Positions 42,087 through 54,603 are shown, counted from the stretch's first letter. The stretch: 64,000 nucleotides of DNA from Lithodes maja (GCA_037953745.1 JBAKBP010004470.1:62001-126000); one strand, 5' to 3'. A program made the numbers and translations. The notes: generated by a model from the sequence alone, not told the origin.

Positions 42087-44395
42087 CTTAAATGCCCCAG
42101 AACGAGAAACCCACCACGGAAGCCACGAGCGAACACCACCAGGAAACGGGAACAGAAACACCCGAAGGAAAGGCCCACAGAACGAAAGGACCAGGTGACC
42201 ATGCCAAGCCCGCAGGGCTAAGCAGCTCCAAACCACACCTGCCTATCCCTTCTAACTACTGACCCTTCCCCCACCTCGCGTATACACTACCCCTCGTGTC
42301 CTACACCTCTACCTACATGATGATGAACATGAATACACCTTAATTTAATGCACCCATGCCCTGTCCCTAGGTTGAGCCAATGCCAACCAGTTCAGACAGG
42401 CCTAAATCTATATATGTTTTTCCATCCAAGAAGTAATCTGTTAACCCCCTGTCTTGCCAGACTAAGTTTCTGAAGACCAACCACCCCCATAAATCTATGT
42501 ATGTGCTTCCATCCGAGAAGTAATATGTTAACCCCCTAAAATACCTTGTCTTGCCAGACTAAGTTTCTGAAGACCAACCGCCCCCATAAATCTATGTATG
42601 TTCTTCCATCCGAGAAGTAATCTGTTAAAACCCCATGTCATAATTGATAAGAAACTATGATACCCACGGATACACCAGTGTATGTATAACCATATTTCCT
42701 GTAAGACCTAGACAGAAATGACTGCAGATGTTAGCCACCATGCAGTACCTCTAATTCTTACCCTAACCAGAGATTGTATACACCTCCCTCTGTTACCATT
42801 GTCTCGACGCCTTTCCACCACGAAACAATACCGAAGCTACCCCTACGAACTGCCGCTTTCTTTGGTATATATGTCATAGAAAACGCAGTTCCCGGGAACA
42901 ACTAGAATCAGCAAGAAATAGTGTCAGAGTAACAGTGTCCATAACCATCGTATTGACGAGTAATAATACACCATGTTTTTCTCTACTTTTATCCACAGTC
43001 AAGCACACACCTACAGTTAACCTCCTCTTCCCACAGCCCACAATCCACATGATTCTATAATTTCCAAACTCATATACCACCACTTATTGCTCATCCCCCG
43101 GTAGCGTTTGGCTAACGTACCTTCCCTGTCATTACCCCCCAGGCTACGATACCCACTGTAGCCTAATGCCAGCCCTACGCCCAGAGACCTTAGGGTCAAA
43201 CTCCCACGTAACCCCCCTTAACCCTCTCCCTCTCGTTAACCCCCCCACGCTCCTCAACTCCCTTCCGACCTAGCCTCTCCAGCATACCCCTGAATATCCT
43301 TAACTTTTCCGTTACTAACATTCTCAAACCTTTTGTATATATACTCCTATCCAGCCTACCTTCCCCCAGTAGAAAGGAACACCATTAGAACTTTACTAAC
43401 CCTTTGCATGCCATCTATTCCCTCACAACCCATTCACAACCCTGTACCAAATGATCGTCCGTGCGAGGCTAGCCGCCTCACCAGTGACTAACTTCTATTG
43501 CCATACTTCCAGATCAATGTGGCAGAGTTAGCACCAGTCTCCACCACATCCAACACCCATGCAATTAACAACCCAACCAAGTAAACCAGCTGATCAAGGC
43601 ACCTTCGGTTTTGGTCATTACGAACACCCACATCTGTCTCATAAACAGAGGGTTATTACAAATCCTTGTAATATGGCAAGCCCCAGCCACAGCCGCCCCG
43701 ACAACCATCACAGAGAGGGGGCGCGCTCCTACCCCTTTCACCCACACCGAGGAGGGAGACCCCGACCCCTGCGGAGGTATACCTGACCCCTGTTTTGACT
43801 TCCGGGTCATTGCCAGGTAGCCCAGGAATTATTCCTATCACTGAACTAACCATGTATAACTAACACCCTGACTAACCTCTATTAACCCACGATAACCCAT
43901 TAACCTTTCTTGCACACTCCAATAACCAAATAGCACCTCAGCTATACCATAGAATGAAGACTGAACAATCTAAGAGAGACGTATCACAGCTGTCCCAAAC
44001 CTCCTCGCAAAGTAGATCCAGTCTCTCTCCCCTGAATACTTCCAATATAGCCAAAATAGTACCTCTTACTAAGGCTCAGTTATATCAAATTATGAAGGCT
44101 CCATACCGCCATGTGCCACAACAGTAATCACCCCCTTACCTAGTTCCCGTATCCATTGAGAGCTCAATAAGTCCATCAAAACTCGAGATCCCTATGGCCT
44201 ACAGGGTCCAAAACCGCCCCTATAAATCAAGCTCCAGCCCCCAGTAAAATAATTTGAAAGATAGACACCAACCAGTGCTGGCCCCTTAAGTTGACCTCTA
44301 GCTCTGCCCTTGTGTTGCTCCTGAGAATTGAGTTCCAGAGCCGGCAGATTGAGATAGAAGCATCTGTCCACGTAAAAAACATCTACGTGCACCTT
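42087..44395 (-). repeat. Large unclassified repeat, copy 4 (inverted arm of the palindrome)
   Basis: This is a diverged reverse complement of about 45225-48098. Landmarks in reverse include AATGCCCCAGAACGAG at its edge, TTGAGCCAATGCCAAC, TCCGAGAAGTAATATG and GAGAGCTCAATAAGTCC. It lacks the three ~315-bp tandem units of copy 1 but has its own three ~90-bp units at 42409-42635 (ATCCGAGAAGTAAT..CTTGCCAGACTAAG). No frame of substance is present. Confidence 0.8.
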
Positions 44396-46951
44396 ATAAC
44401 CTTTGTTATGCCCTGTTTTTCTACAGGTTTAACCTTGGGTAATGTGAGTTCTAATTGACTGGGTATAGAAGGCTGCATGCACAATACAAGATATGAGGAA
44501 TAGAGAACACAAAGAAACACATGGTAGCAAGTTACACGATCACGTTTATTAATATACCACTGCAGAATACTTGTGTAAGACATATAATAGAATGGAACAA
44601 CACTAGCATAAGTGGATCTGGATGGAGCCTAGTCTCCCACTTCCAACGTTCAGGTATAATCTTCTGATCACTGGCTTTGATTTAACAGGTTTATATACCG
44701 AAGACCATCAATGTTACTTATAGATTCCTATTCACTGTTAGATTTATTACTGTAGCTCTGGTGCACAAGTAGTAGTTCACAGACTAGATTAGACACGCGT
44801 ATTTTAGAGCACGGAATTCTATTGTAACCTCAGAGGGGTACTGATCTAAGTTTTATATCCTTGTTTCAGAAATACATAGAACGCAAATCAGTGGCGAACG
44901 TTAGATATCACTAGAGTTTTAATATCTGAATAAGGTAATACGAGAGTCAAGGTCGCCTGTTAATTAATGAGCACTGATCGCTTAGTACGTCCCAAATGGA
45001 ATGGTTAAGTCTGTATTACACTGGGCAAGGTCTTAGCCACTTCGTAGAAATATTTAATTAGTGAAATCTCTAAACAGCACAGTAAGATGTAGTACTGCTA
45101 AAGAGAATCTTGGGTAGTATCTGATGGGTCTGGTCCTGGTTATCTTGCGTCCATGATGTTGGGGGCTAACGACTGGTTCCGCGGCCGTCCAGGGTGTCCA
45201 TATGTGTGAAGTTCTTAAATACGTGGGCAGGTCCTTCCATCCAAATCTGCCACGGAGTCTGCCGGTTCTGGGATCTCACTCCGGAACAACACAAGGGCAG
45301 AGCTAGAGGTTAACTGCAGGGTAGTGACCCCTGGTTGGTGTCTAGCTTTCAACTGATTTGACTGGGGGCGGGAGTTAGATTTATAGGCTCGGTTCTGGAC
45401 CCTGTAGACAGTAGGGATCTCGAGTCTTATGAACTTAATTGAGCTCTCAATAGAAATGGAGACTAGGTAAGATGGTATTTACTGTTGTGGCACAGGGCTA
45501 TAGGAAAGCCTTTATATTTCATATAACTGAGCCTTAGTAAGAGGTACTATTTTGGCTATACCGGACGTATTTAGGGGAGAGAGACTGGATCTACTTTGCG
45601 AGGAGGATGGGGACAGCTGTGATAGGAACGTCTCTCTAGATTGTTCAATCTTCATTCTATGGTATATCTGAGGTGCTAATTTAGTGATCAGAGCATGCAA
45701 GAAAGGTAAATGGTTTATTGTGAGTTAATAGAGGTTAGTAAAGGTGTTAGTCATTCATGGTTAGTTCATTGATAGGAAGAATTCCTGTGCTACCTGGCAA
45801 TGACTCGAAAGTCAAAACAGGGGCCAGGTATACCTCCGCGGGGGTGGGGGTCTCCCTCCTCGGGTGGGCCAAAAGGGGGAGCTGGGCGCACTCTCTCTGT
45901 GATCGTCGTCCGGCGGCTGTGGCTAGGGGCTTGCCATATCACCAGTGTTTATAATAACCCTCTGTGTATGAGACAGATGTGGGTGTCTTTAATACCAAAA
46001 CCGAAGGTGCCTTAGCTAGCTGGTTTTACTCGGCTGGTTGTTAATTGTAGAGTTTGCTGGATGTGGTGGAGACTGGGTTGCTAACTCTGCCACATTTATC
46101 TGGAAGTATGGCAATAGAAGTTAGTAACTGGCGGGGCGGCTAGCCTCGCACCGACGACCATTGGGTGCAGGGTTGTGAATGTGTTGTAAGAGAATAGATG
46201 GCATGCAAGGGGCTAGTAAAGTTCTAATGTTGTTCTGGCCTACTAAGTGAAGGTAGGCTGGATAGGAGTATATATATAAAAGGTTGGAGAGCGTTAGCAA
46301 CGGACAATTCAAGGATCTTCAAGAGGTATGAGAGAGAGGCTAGGTCGGACAAGAGTCGAGAAGCGCGGGAATTCTTACTGAGAGGGGGGGAGAGTTCAAT
46401 GGCTACAGGGAAATTTTGCCCCTAAGGTCCCTGGGCGTGGGGGTGGCATTAGGCTACACTTGATATGGAAAGTTTGAAAAGGCAGTAGAATACGTTAGCC
46501 AAAATATGCTACCGGGGAATGCAACTATGGGGTGGTATATGAGTCTGGAAAAGATAGAGTTATGTGATCAGTCCGAGGGTTATGGATACTATTAGTTGGT
46601 CCTGGGAACTGCGTTTTCTATTAAATATAAATATAAATACCAACAAAAGCGGCAGTTCGTAGGGGTACTTAGTTATTGTTTCGGGATACTTATGACAGAT
46701 ACTGGTAACCAGGTTATCTTATACAATCTCTGGTTGGGGTAAGAGGTGTAAGACACGAAGTAAATTGGCGTAGTGTGGGCTGTGGATACGAAGGAGGCAA
46801 GGGGAAGACGTATGACAATTGTGGAAAGTAAATGGAAAAAGGTGAACACAATGGCGGATAAAAAATACTTAACCTAAGGATTGCATACATAGATTTATGG
46901 GGCGATGGGTCTTCATAAAGCTTAGTCTGGCAAGACAAGATGTTAGGGAAT

Positions 46952-47866
46952 GTTAATATTAATACTTAGTTACTAGAGGAACAATGCAAGGGGCGACTGA
47001 GCACGGGTTACATATATCTATACTCGTCATGGAAAATGATATAAGAGGTCTAGGGACAATCGTGGGTGTTTTAACTTCTAAAATATATAACATCTACTTC
47101 TCGGATGCAAGAACATACATAAATATTATGGCTGTCTGATGTGTTGGCATTGGCTCAACGTCGGGACAGGGCATGGTTGTTTTTAATATGAATGTATATT
47201 CCTGTTCATCATCTTTGTAGCAAGGACAGTGCCGCTATGTCGTATCAATGCTGGTGGCAGTTAATATTATAGACTTAGTTACTAGAGGAACAAATGCAAG
47301 GGGCGACTGGGCAGTGGGCACGGGTTACATATATCTATACTAGTCATGGAAAATGATATAAGAGTAAGAGGTCTAGGAACAAACGTGGGTGTTTTAACTT
47401 CTAAGATATATATAAAATCTACTTCTCGGATGTAAGAACATACATAAATATTATTATGTCTGTCTGATGTGTTGGCATTGGCTCAACGTCGGGACAGGCA
47501 TGGGTGTTTTTAATATGAATGTATATTCCTGTTCATCATCTTTGTAGCAAGGACAGTGCCGCTATGTCGTATCAATGCTGATGGCAGTTAATATTATAGA
47601 CTTAGTTACTAGAGGAACAAATGCAAGGGGCGACTGGGCACGGGTTACATATATCTATACTAGTCATGGAAAATGATATAAGAGGTCTAGGAACAAACGT
47701 GGGTGTTTTAACTTCTAAGATAATATATAACATCTACTTCTCGGATGTAAGAACATACATACATATTATTATGTCTGTCTGATGTGTTGGCATTGGCTCA
47801 ACGTCGAAACAGGGCATGGGTGTTTTTAATATGAATGTATATTCCTGTTCATCATCTTTGTAGTTA
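46952..47866. repeat. Three ~310-327-bp tandem units within copy 1
   Basis: Units begin at TTAATATTA..CTTAGTTACTAG (46952, 47261, 47588). Each contains GGGGCGACTGGGCACGGG, CTACTTCTCGGATG and GGCATTGGCTCAACGTC. The equivalent in copy 2 is 53463-54371, with one 6-bp difference near 47363. Confidence 0.85.
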
Positions 47867-47887
47867 GGAGTGTAGGACACGAGGGGG

Positions 47888-48094
47888 TTAGTGTACGTGA
47901 GGTGTGGAAAAAATGGTCAGTTTAGAAAAAGGAAAACTGGGTGCAGCCAAAAGCTGTTTAGCCCTGCGGGCTTGGGCCTGTCTGAATTGGCTGGCTCGGT
48001 CAGCTGGTCCTTTCGTTCTGTGGACCTTTCTTCCGGGTGTTTCTGTGCGGTGTTCGCTCGTGGCTTCTGTGGTGGGCTTCTTGTTCTGGGGCAT
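47888..48094 (-). CDS. Small hypothetical ORF at the repeat terminus (copy 1)
   Basis: The ATG lies four bases inside the element end and opens a 68-codon frame beginning MPQNKKPTTEATSEHR. It is basic and Ser/Thr/Lys-rich with no known domain. The identical frame is in copy 2 and a diverged version (MPQNEKPTTEATSEHHQE, ~57 codons) is in copy 4, where the frame survives several differences. It could be chance coding in a conserved terminus; I do not assign a function. Confidence 0.3.
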   Translation of the reverse strand: MPQNKKPTTEATSEHRTETPGRKVHRTKGPADRASQFRQAQARRAKQLLAAPSFPFSKLTIFSTPHVH

Positions 48095-48098
48095 TTTA

Positions 48099-49454
48099 CT
48101 TCCCTCTCCTTCATTATAGGCTCGTCCTCGAGCCTCAAGGGTGAAGTAAAAAGAAGCATAGTCAGAAAAATGTAGGTTAACAAGAAAAGTAGTATGACTA
48201 AGGGAAAAAAAAAATATATATATACAGTATATGGAAAACATGTAAATTTAAGTAAGGACAGATAATTAAGAACACCGGAAATTAAGAAAAGGTAAAGTGT
48301 TTAACAATGTATAAAGCAAATTTAAAAGATAGTCAGAAAAATGTAGGTTAACAAGAAAAGTAGTATGACTAAGGGACAAAAAAATAATATATACAGTATA
48401 TGGAAAACATGTAAATTTATAGAATCATGCCCAATCGCTTAGGAATTGAAAACATTCAAAACAATTTAGTACAATAATATCCTCATCATCATCAGGGGGG
48501 GGGGGGGGGGTATTTAGGGTCGCCGTTAGTCTGGGTGACGGTCTGGTAATAGGGGGTGGTGGTTCACTTTCACTTTGGAAGGGCGGGGTGGATATACCGT
48601 TAGTTCGTGTCGTTAGGAATGTGGGTCTGGGGGCGAGCTGGCCCGGGGACAGTTTTGGAGGGGGGTCTAAGTGGTTTCGGTCGGGGGTAGTGATAGGGGG
48701 GTTTTAAAGATGAAACGGGCAGGTCGAGTCGGGGTTGTTGTTGCGGAAGAGGTTGGTGCTGGGGAGGGGTTGAATTGTGTAGAGAGTTGTGGTCGTGAGT
48801 GGGGTTTGGGGAAGGGTGAGTAAGGCTGAAGGTTGAGAGTTTACTATGATCGGGTGGTTTGGAGGTTTGGTGTGTGGGGATTTGATAGGGAGATGGTGGG
48901 GGGGGTCTGGGCAGGCAGGGTTGTGGTTTGAGAGGGGTTGAATCTAGACTGATTTTATTTCCGGGAGAGACATGGATGGGATTTCGAGGAGTGGTTGAAG
49001 TTGAGAGGTTGATTATGTTGTTTGGGGCGAGAGAGAGAGTATTTTGGGGTTTAGCCAAGGTGGAAAAAGTTTTGTGGCTGGATTGGAATGGGAGTGGTAT
49101 TTTGTCGAGCGGGATCTTTGGGGGGGGAATTTGGGGCGGGTGGGGTAAGGGTGAAGAGGGGGAGGTTGAAAGTTTAGCGGGGCTCATGATGGTGGGGGAC
49201 CGACTGGTGAGCAGGTGTTCGGTACGCATGAGGGGGGGGAAATCACTTTGGTGGGAGTCACGCGTGAGGGGGGGATTAACGGCGCGTGTGGGAGGATCAG
49301 AGTGGTGGGGTGTGTCGGTGGCAGTAACGGTTTGCTTAGAAGTTATCTGGGGTTGGTGGGTTTGTCTGTCATGAGGGGGTGAGTCAAGTGTGGGGTTTTG
49401 AAGTTTATTAGGGGTGTGAATTGTGGGGGGGTGGAAGGGAGCTACTGACTGAAA
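48099..49454. other. Spacer between the direct copies; duplicated AT block and G-rich region
   Basis: An ~88-bp block (AAAATGTAGGTTAACAAGAA..) at 48160-48245 is repeated at 48331-48420. A G-run of 18 lies near 48497-48514. From there to about 49440 the plus strand is markedly G/T-rich. The minus strand has a 209-codon frame (48600-49229) composed almost wholly of Pro, Ser, Thr and Leu with no domain; it may be low-complexity translation rather than a gene. Confidence 0.6.
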
Positions 49455-50451
49455 ACTGATCGCTTAGTACGTCCCAAATGGAATGGTTAAGTCTGTATTA
49501 CACTGGGCAAGGTCTTAGCCACTTCGTAGAAATATTTAATTAGTGAAATCTCTAAACAGCACAGTAAGATGTAGTACTGCTAAAGAGAATCTTGGGTAGT
49601 ATCTGATGGGTCTGGTCCTGGTTATCTTGCGTCCATGATGTTGGGGGCTAACGACTGGTTCCGCGGCCGTCCAGGGTGTCCATATGTGTGAAGTTCTTAA
49701 ATACGTGGGCAGGTCCTTCCATCCAAATCTGCCACGGAGTCTGCCGGTTCTGGGATCTCACTCCGGAACAACACAAGGGCAGAGCTAGAGGTTAACTGCA
49801 GGGTAGTGACCCCTGGTTGGTGTCTAGCTTTCAACTGATTTGACTGGGGGCGGGAGTTAGATTTATAGGCTCGGTTCTGGACCCTGTAGACAGTAGGGAT
49901 CTCGAGTCTTATGAACTTAATTGAGCTCTCAATAGAAATGGAGACTAGGTAAGATGGTATTTACTGTTGTGGCACAGGGCTATAGGAAAGCCTTTATATT
50001 TCATATAACTGAGCCTTAGTAAGAGGTACTATTTTGGCTATACCGGACGTATTTAGGGGAGAGAGACTGGATCTACTTTGCGAGGAGGATGGGGACAGCT
50101 GTGATAGGAACGTCTCTCTAGATTGTTCAATCTTCATTCTATGGTATATCTGAGGTGCTAATTTAGTGATCAGAGCATGCAAGAAAGGTAAATGGTTTAT
50201 TGTGAGTTAATAGAGGTTAGTAAAGGTGTTAGTCATTCATGGTTAGTTCATTGATAGGAAGAATTCCTGTGCTACCTGGCAATGACTCGAAAGTCAAAAC
50301 AGGGGCCAGGTATACCTCCGCGGGGGTGGGGGTCTCCCTCCTCGGGTGGGCCAAAAGGGGGAGCTGGGCGCACTCTCTCTGTGATCGTCGTCCGGCGGCT
50401 GTGGCTAGGGGCTTGCCATATCACCAGTGTTTATAATAACCCTCTGTGTAT

Positions 50452-52480
50452 AATAATAATAATAATAATAATAATACTTTATTTCAGACTCGCACAGTAC
50501 AGAGGGGACCATACTGGGGTCCATATATACCTTACAGTAACATAAATATATATAAATATATATAAGCTACTGTACATAGGCTACATAAAATAAAAAGAAA
50601 TTAAATAATACCCAGCTTGCTATCATGTAGTTCACAGCACTGCCTCAACCAAAAACAGTGGTCATCAAACTACTGTGTTACCAAAACCACTGTCCTAATT
50701 ATGTACAGTACCATGCCTCACATCATTTAGCTTCCGGTACAGTATGTTGCTACAGTACAGTATAGGAATATCGGTACTGTACTGCACTATGAGGATCAGT
50801 ACCGGTATGCTAATTCTGTAGAGTAGCAGACCTGAAATCATTACTTAAGGTTAAATATAGAGCAACTTCCTCCAGTGTGCCTGGATCCTGGAGGTGTACA
50901 CTATGCTTGGAGTTTGTAGCATTTTAATGATCCTGTTCTCAGAAGTGTTAAGGCGCTGAATGAATTTATATGTTAGCTTTCTAATGAGTGATTTGTAACA
51001 GTGTAAGTTCATATAGGCACATAGCGTACTTGTACTCTCATATTTTGAGAGCCCCAGAAACATTTTCATGATATTGTGATATGAGATACTTAGTCTATTC
51101 ACTGTAATTTTCTTATAGTTCCACCATAGTTGTGCTGTATACATTGGTGAGCAGTAGGAGTTGAACAATGTTATTTTTGTATCCCATGTGCACATATGAA
51201 ATTTTCTTAACATTGAATTTCCCTGCATGTAAAGTTGCCTTCGCTGACGACCCATATCCTCATCATCTGAGCGATCACATGAAATATAGTGTCCTAGATA
51301 CTTTACTTTACTTACTTCTTCTATAATTTCTTCATACAAATGGAATTTAGGTAGCTTTGATTTCAATAGAAGGTTAGATTTAAATATGATATTGCTCTTT
51401 ATAGGATTAAATTTGACTGAATGTTCGATTCCAAATTTTTCACATACTCTTAATAATTTATCCAGTCCTGCTCCAGAGGGCGCGATTAAGGCTAGGTCAT
51501 CAGCATACATGAGATGATTTACAATGGTGCTGCCAATACAGCACCCAGTGCGAGTCTTGTTCAGCTCCAGACTAAGATCATCCATGTAGACGTTGAAAAG
51601 ATACGGAGACAATATCCCCCCCTGCCTAACACCATTGGTTACGGCGAAAGATCCTGACAGGATGTTGCCCCATCTTACACACATTTTTTGATTAGCATAC
51701 CAGAAAATAAGTATCCTAACAATATAGCTAGGCACTCCCCTGTTAACTAATTTTTCAAATAAGGTTTTGTGACACACCCTATCAAAAGCCTTACTTGCAT
51801 CAAGAAAACAAGAGAAAATTGAGCTATTTAGCTTGTTGTATGTATCAATCACTTCTTTCAGCACATATATGCATTGGTCTGTGCCGTGATTTTTCTTAAA
51901 GCCAAACTGATTGCTGCTGGTGACAATATATGCAGACATTCTTTCTAGTATTATCATTTCAACTACCTTACTCACCACACTAGCAAGTGCTACTGGGCGG
52001 TAGTTGTCTTTTGCTGTAATTTTACCTGATTTATCTTTAATGACAGGAACAAGTATTACGGATATCATAGACTCCGGCAGGACACCATGCGTAAATAGAC
52101 TGGTGATGCAAGAACTAAGTTTATCTATTAACAACTTATCTGCATATTTAAGATGTTCTGCATATATACCATCCAGCCCACAAGCTTTATTTAGGTTAAG
52201 TTTTCTTATGGCATTCTCAAGATCACTTTCAGTCACTTTAATGTCTTCATAATTACTATCTTTCACATATTGAATTGCACCATTAGTAGACCTTTGTTTT
52301 ACACTGTTAAGTAGTTCCTTAAAATGAGTTTTCCATAAGTCAGCAATGTTCTCTTCACCCGTAACCCCCTCAACACTGACAGGTAATGGTGTGTTACAAT
52401 TTTGCATGGATCTGATGTCCTTCCAAAAACAGTTAGTATCCTTTTCTGCCAGACTCTTTGCAAGGGCTTCCTTCCTTAAT
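50452..52480 (-). mobile_element. 5'-truncated non-LTR retrotransposon inserted in copy 2
   Basis: Copy 1 gives the empty site CTCTGTGTATGAGACAG at 45960-45976. In copy 2 the same sequence is split by 2029 bp. The 3' end on the minus strand is (ATT)n at 50452-50475, with AATAAA just before it. The 5' end is in the linker before the reverse transcriptase. The target duplication is at most 2-3 bp (AT). Confidence 0.92.
50851..52480 (-). pseudogene. Non-LTR reverse transcriptase, 5'-truncated but open
   Basis: About 540 codons are open. They start in element sequence at LRKEALAKSLAEKD; the few residues before it are host-repeat sequence. Motifs are NKACGLDGIYAEHL, NYRPVALASVVSKVVE, NQFGFKKNHGTDQ, FLDASKAFDRV, GVRQGGILSPYLFNVYMDD, HLMYADDLALIAP and VKYLGHYIS. 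YADD is intact. The endonuclease is missing. No stop lies between the breakpoint and the natural end at KLLYI, so the insertion looks young. Clade not resolved. The 400 bp between the stop and the tail is 3' UTR. Confidence 0.88.
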
Positions 52481-53462
52481 GAGACAGATGTGGGTGTCTT
52501 TAATACCAAAACCGAAGGTGCCTTAGCTAGCTGGTTTTACTCGGCTGGTTGTTAATTGTAGAGTTTGCTGGATGTGGTGGAGACTGGGTTGCTAACTCTG
52601 CCACATTTATCTGGAAGTATGGCAATAGAAGTTAGTAACTGGCGGGGCGGCTAGCCTCGCACCGACGACCATTGGGTGCAGGGTTGTGAATGTGTTGTAA
52701 GAGAATAGATGGCATGCAAGGGGCTAGTAAAGTTCTAATGTTGTTCTGGCCTACTAAGTGAAGGTAGGCTGGATAGGAGTATATATATAAAAGGTTGGAG
52801 AGCGTTAGCAACGGACAATTCAAGGATCTTCAAGAGGTATGAGAGAGAGGCTAGGTCGGACAAGAGTCGAGAAGCGCGGGAATTCTTACTGAGAGGGGGG
52901 GAGAGTTCAATGGCTACAGGGAAATTTTGCCCCTAAGGTCCCTGGGCGTGGGGGTGGCATTAGGCTACACTTGATATGGAAAGTTTGAAAAGGCAGTAGA
53001 ATACGTTAGCCAAAATATGCTACCGGGGAATGCAACTATGGGGTGGTATATGAGTCTGGAAAAGATAGAGTTATGTGATCAGTCCGAGGGTTATGGATAC
53101 TATTAGTTGGTCCTGGGAACTGCGTTTTCTATTAAATATAAATATAAATACCAACAAAAGCGGCAGTTCGTAGGGGTACTTAGTTATTGTTTCGGGATAC
53201 TTATGACAGATACTGGTAACCAGGTTATCTTATACAATCTCTGGTTGGGGTAAGAGGTGTAAGACACGAAGTAAATTGGCGTAGTGTGGGCTGTGGATAC
53301 GAAGGAGGCAAGGGGAAGACGTATGACAATTGTGGAAAGTAAATGGAAAAAGGTGAACACAATGGCGGATAAAAAATACTTAACCTAAGGATTGCATACA
53401 TAGATTTATGGGGCGATGGGTCTTCATAAAGCTTAGTCTGGCAAGACAAGATGTTAGGGAAT

Positions 53463-54371
53463 GTTAATATTAATACTTAGTTACTAGAGGAACAATGCAA
53501 GGGGCGACTGAGCACGGGTTACATATATCTATACTCGTCATGGAAAATGATATAAGAGGTCTAGGGACAATCGTGGGTGTTTTAACTTCTAAAATATATA
53601 ACATCTACTTCTCGGATGCAAGAACATACATAAATATTATGGCTGTCTGATGTGTTGGCATTGGCTCAACGTCGGGACAGGGCATGGTTGTTTTTAATAT
53701 GAATGTATATTCCTGTTCATCATCTTTGTAGCAAGGACAGTGCCGCTATGTCGTATCAATGCTGGTGGCAGTTAATATTATAGACTTAGTTACTAGAGGA
53801 ACAAATGCAAGGGGCGACTGGGCAGTGGGCACGGGTTACATATATCTATACTAGTCATGGAAAATGATATAAGAGGTCTAGGAACAAACGTGGGTGTTTT
53901 AACTTCTAAGATATATATAAAATCTACTTCTCGGATGTAAGAACATACATAAATATTATTATGTCTGTCTGATGTGTTGGCATTGGCTCAACGTCGGGAC
54001 AGGCATGGGTGTTTTTAATATGAATGTATATTCCTGTTCATCATCTTTGTAGCAAGGACAGTGCCGCTATGTCGTATCAATGCTGATGGCAGTTAATATT
54101 ATAGACTTAGTTACTAGAGGAACAAATGCAAGGGGCGACTGGGCACGGGTTACATATATCTATACTAGTCATGGAAAATGATATAAGAGGTCTAGGAACA
54201 AACGTGGGTGTTTTAACTTCTAAGATAATATATAACATCTACTTCTCGGATGTAAGAACATACATACATATTATTATGTCTGTCTGATGTGTTGGCATTG
54301 GCTCAACGTCGAAACAGGGCATGGGTGTTTTTAATATGAATGTATATTCCTGTTCATCATCTTTGTAGTTA
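53463..54371. repeat. Three ~310-325-bp tandem units within copy 2
   Basis: Same units as at 46952-47866, in the same order. The only length difference I see is the loss of six bases near 53870. Confidence 0.85.
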
Positions 54372-54392
54372 GGAGTGTAGGACACGAGGGGG

Positions 54393-54599
54393 TTAGTGTA
54401 CGTGAGGTGTGGAAAAAATGGTCAGTTTAGAAAAAGGAAAACTGGGTGCAGCCAAAAGCTGTTTAGCCCTGCGGGCTTGGGCCTGTCTGAATTGGCTGGC
54501 TCGGTCAGCTGGTCCTTTCGTTCTGTGGACCTTTCTTCCGGGTGTTTCTGTGCGGTGTTCGCTCGTGGCTTCTGTGGTGGGCTTCTTGTTCTGGGGCAT
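54393..54599 (-). CDS. Small hypothetical ORF at the repeat terminus (copy 2)
   Basis: Identical in sequence to 47888-48094 and likewise starting just inside the repeat end. No domain is recognised and coding status is doubtful. Confidence 0.3.
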   Translation of the reverse strand: MPQNKKPTTEATSEHRTETPGRKVHRTKGPADRASQFRQAQARRAKQLLAAPSFPFSKLTIFSTPHVH

Positions 54600-54603
54600 T
54601 TTA

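Larger units (their letters stand above)
44400..48098 (+). repeat. Large unclassified repeat, copy 1
   Basis: It forms the right arm of the ~6 kb imperfect palindrome. Its right terminus CTGGGGCATTTTA is shared exactly by copies 1 and 2 and nearly by copy 4, while the sequence beyond differs, so that is a true element end. 44973-48098 is repeated almost identically at 49455-54603. 44660-45215 is repeated inverted at 54640-55115 plus 61990-62118. It includes AATAAA-type signals (minus strand, near 44550) but no long frame. Confidence 0.8.
49455..54603 (+). repeat. Large unclassified repeat, copy 2 (direct duplicate of copy 1)
   Basis: It matches 44973-48098 nearly base for base: offset 4482 before the insertion and 6511 then 6505 after it. 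It is interrupted by a retrotransposon at 50452-52480. Its right end is the same CTGGGGCATTTTA terminus. Confidence 0.92.

Noticed and set aside
45512..45700. Short frames repeated in the large duplicated repeat (also at 46121, 46714, 45757 and their 49994-53449 counterparts)
   Set aside because: Their conservation follows from the near-identical duplication and the frames are not preserved in the diverged inverted copies.
44973..54603. Reading the two ~3.1 kb direct copies as LTRs of one retrotransposon
   Set aside because: Although TG..CA can be placed near the edges, copy 3 (54640-55115) reads straight through the left boundary, so 44973 is not an element end. The 1.36-kb spacer also shows no PBS, PPT or retroviral-type coding.
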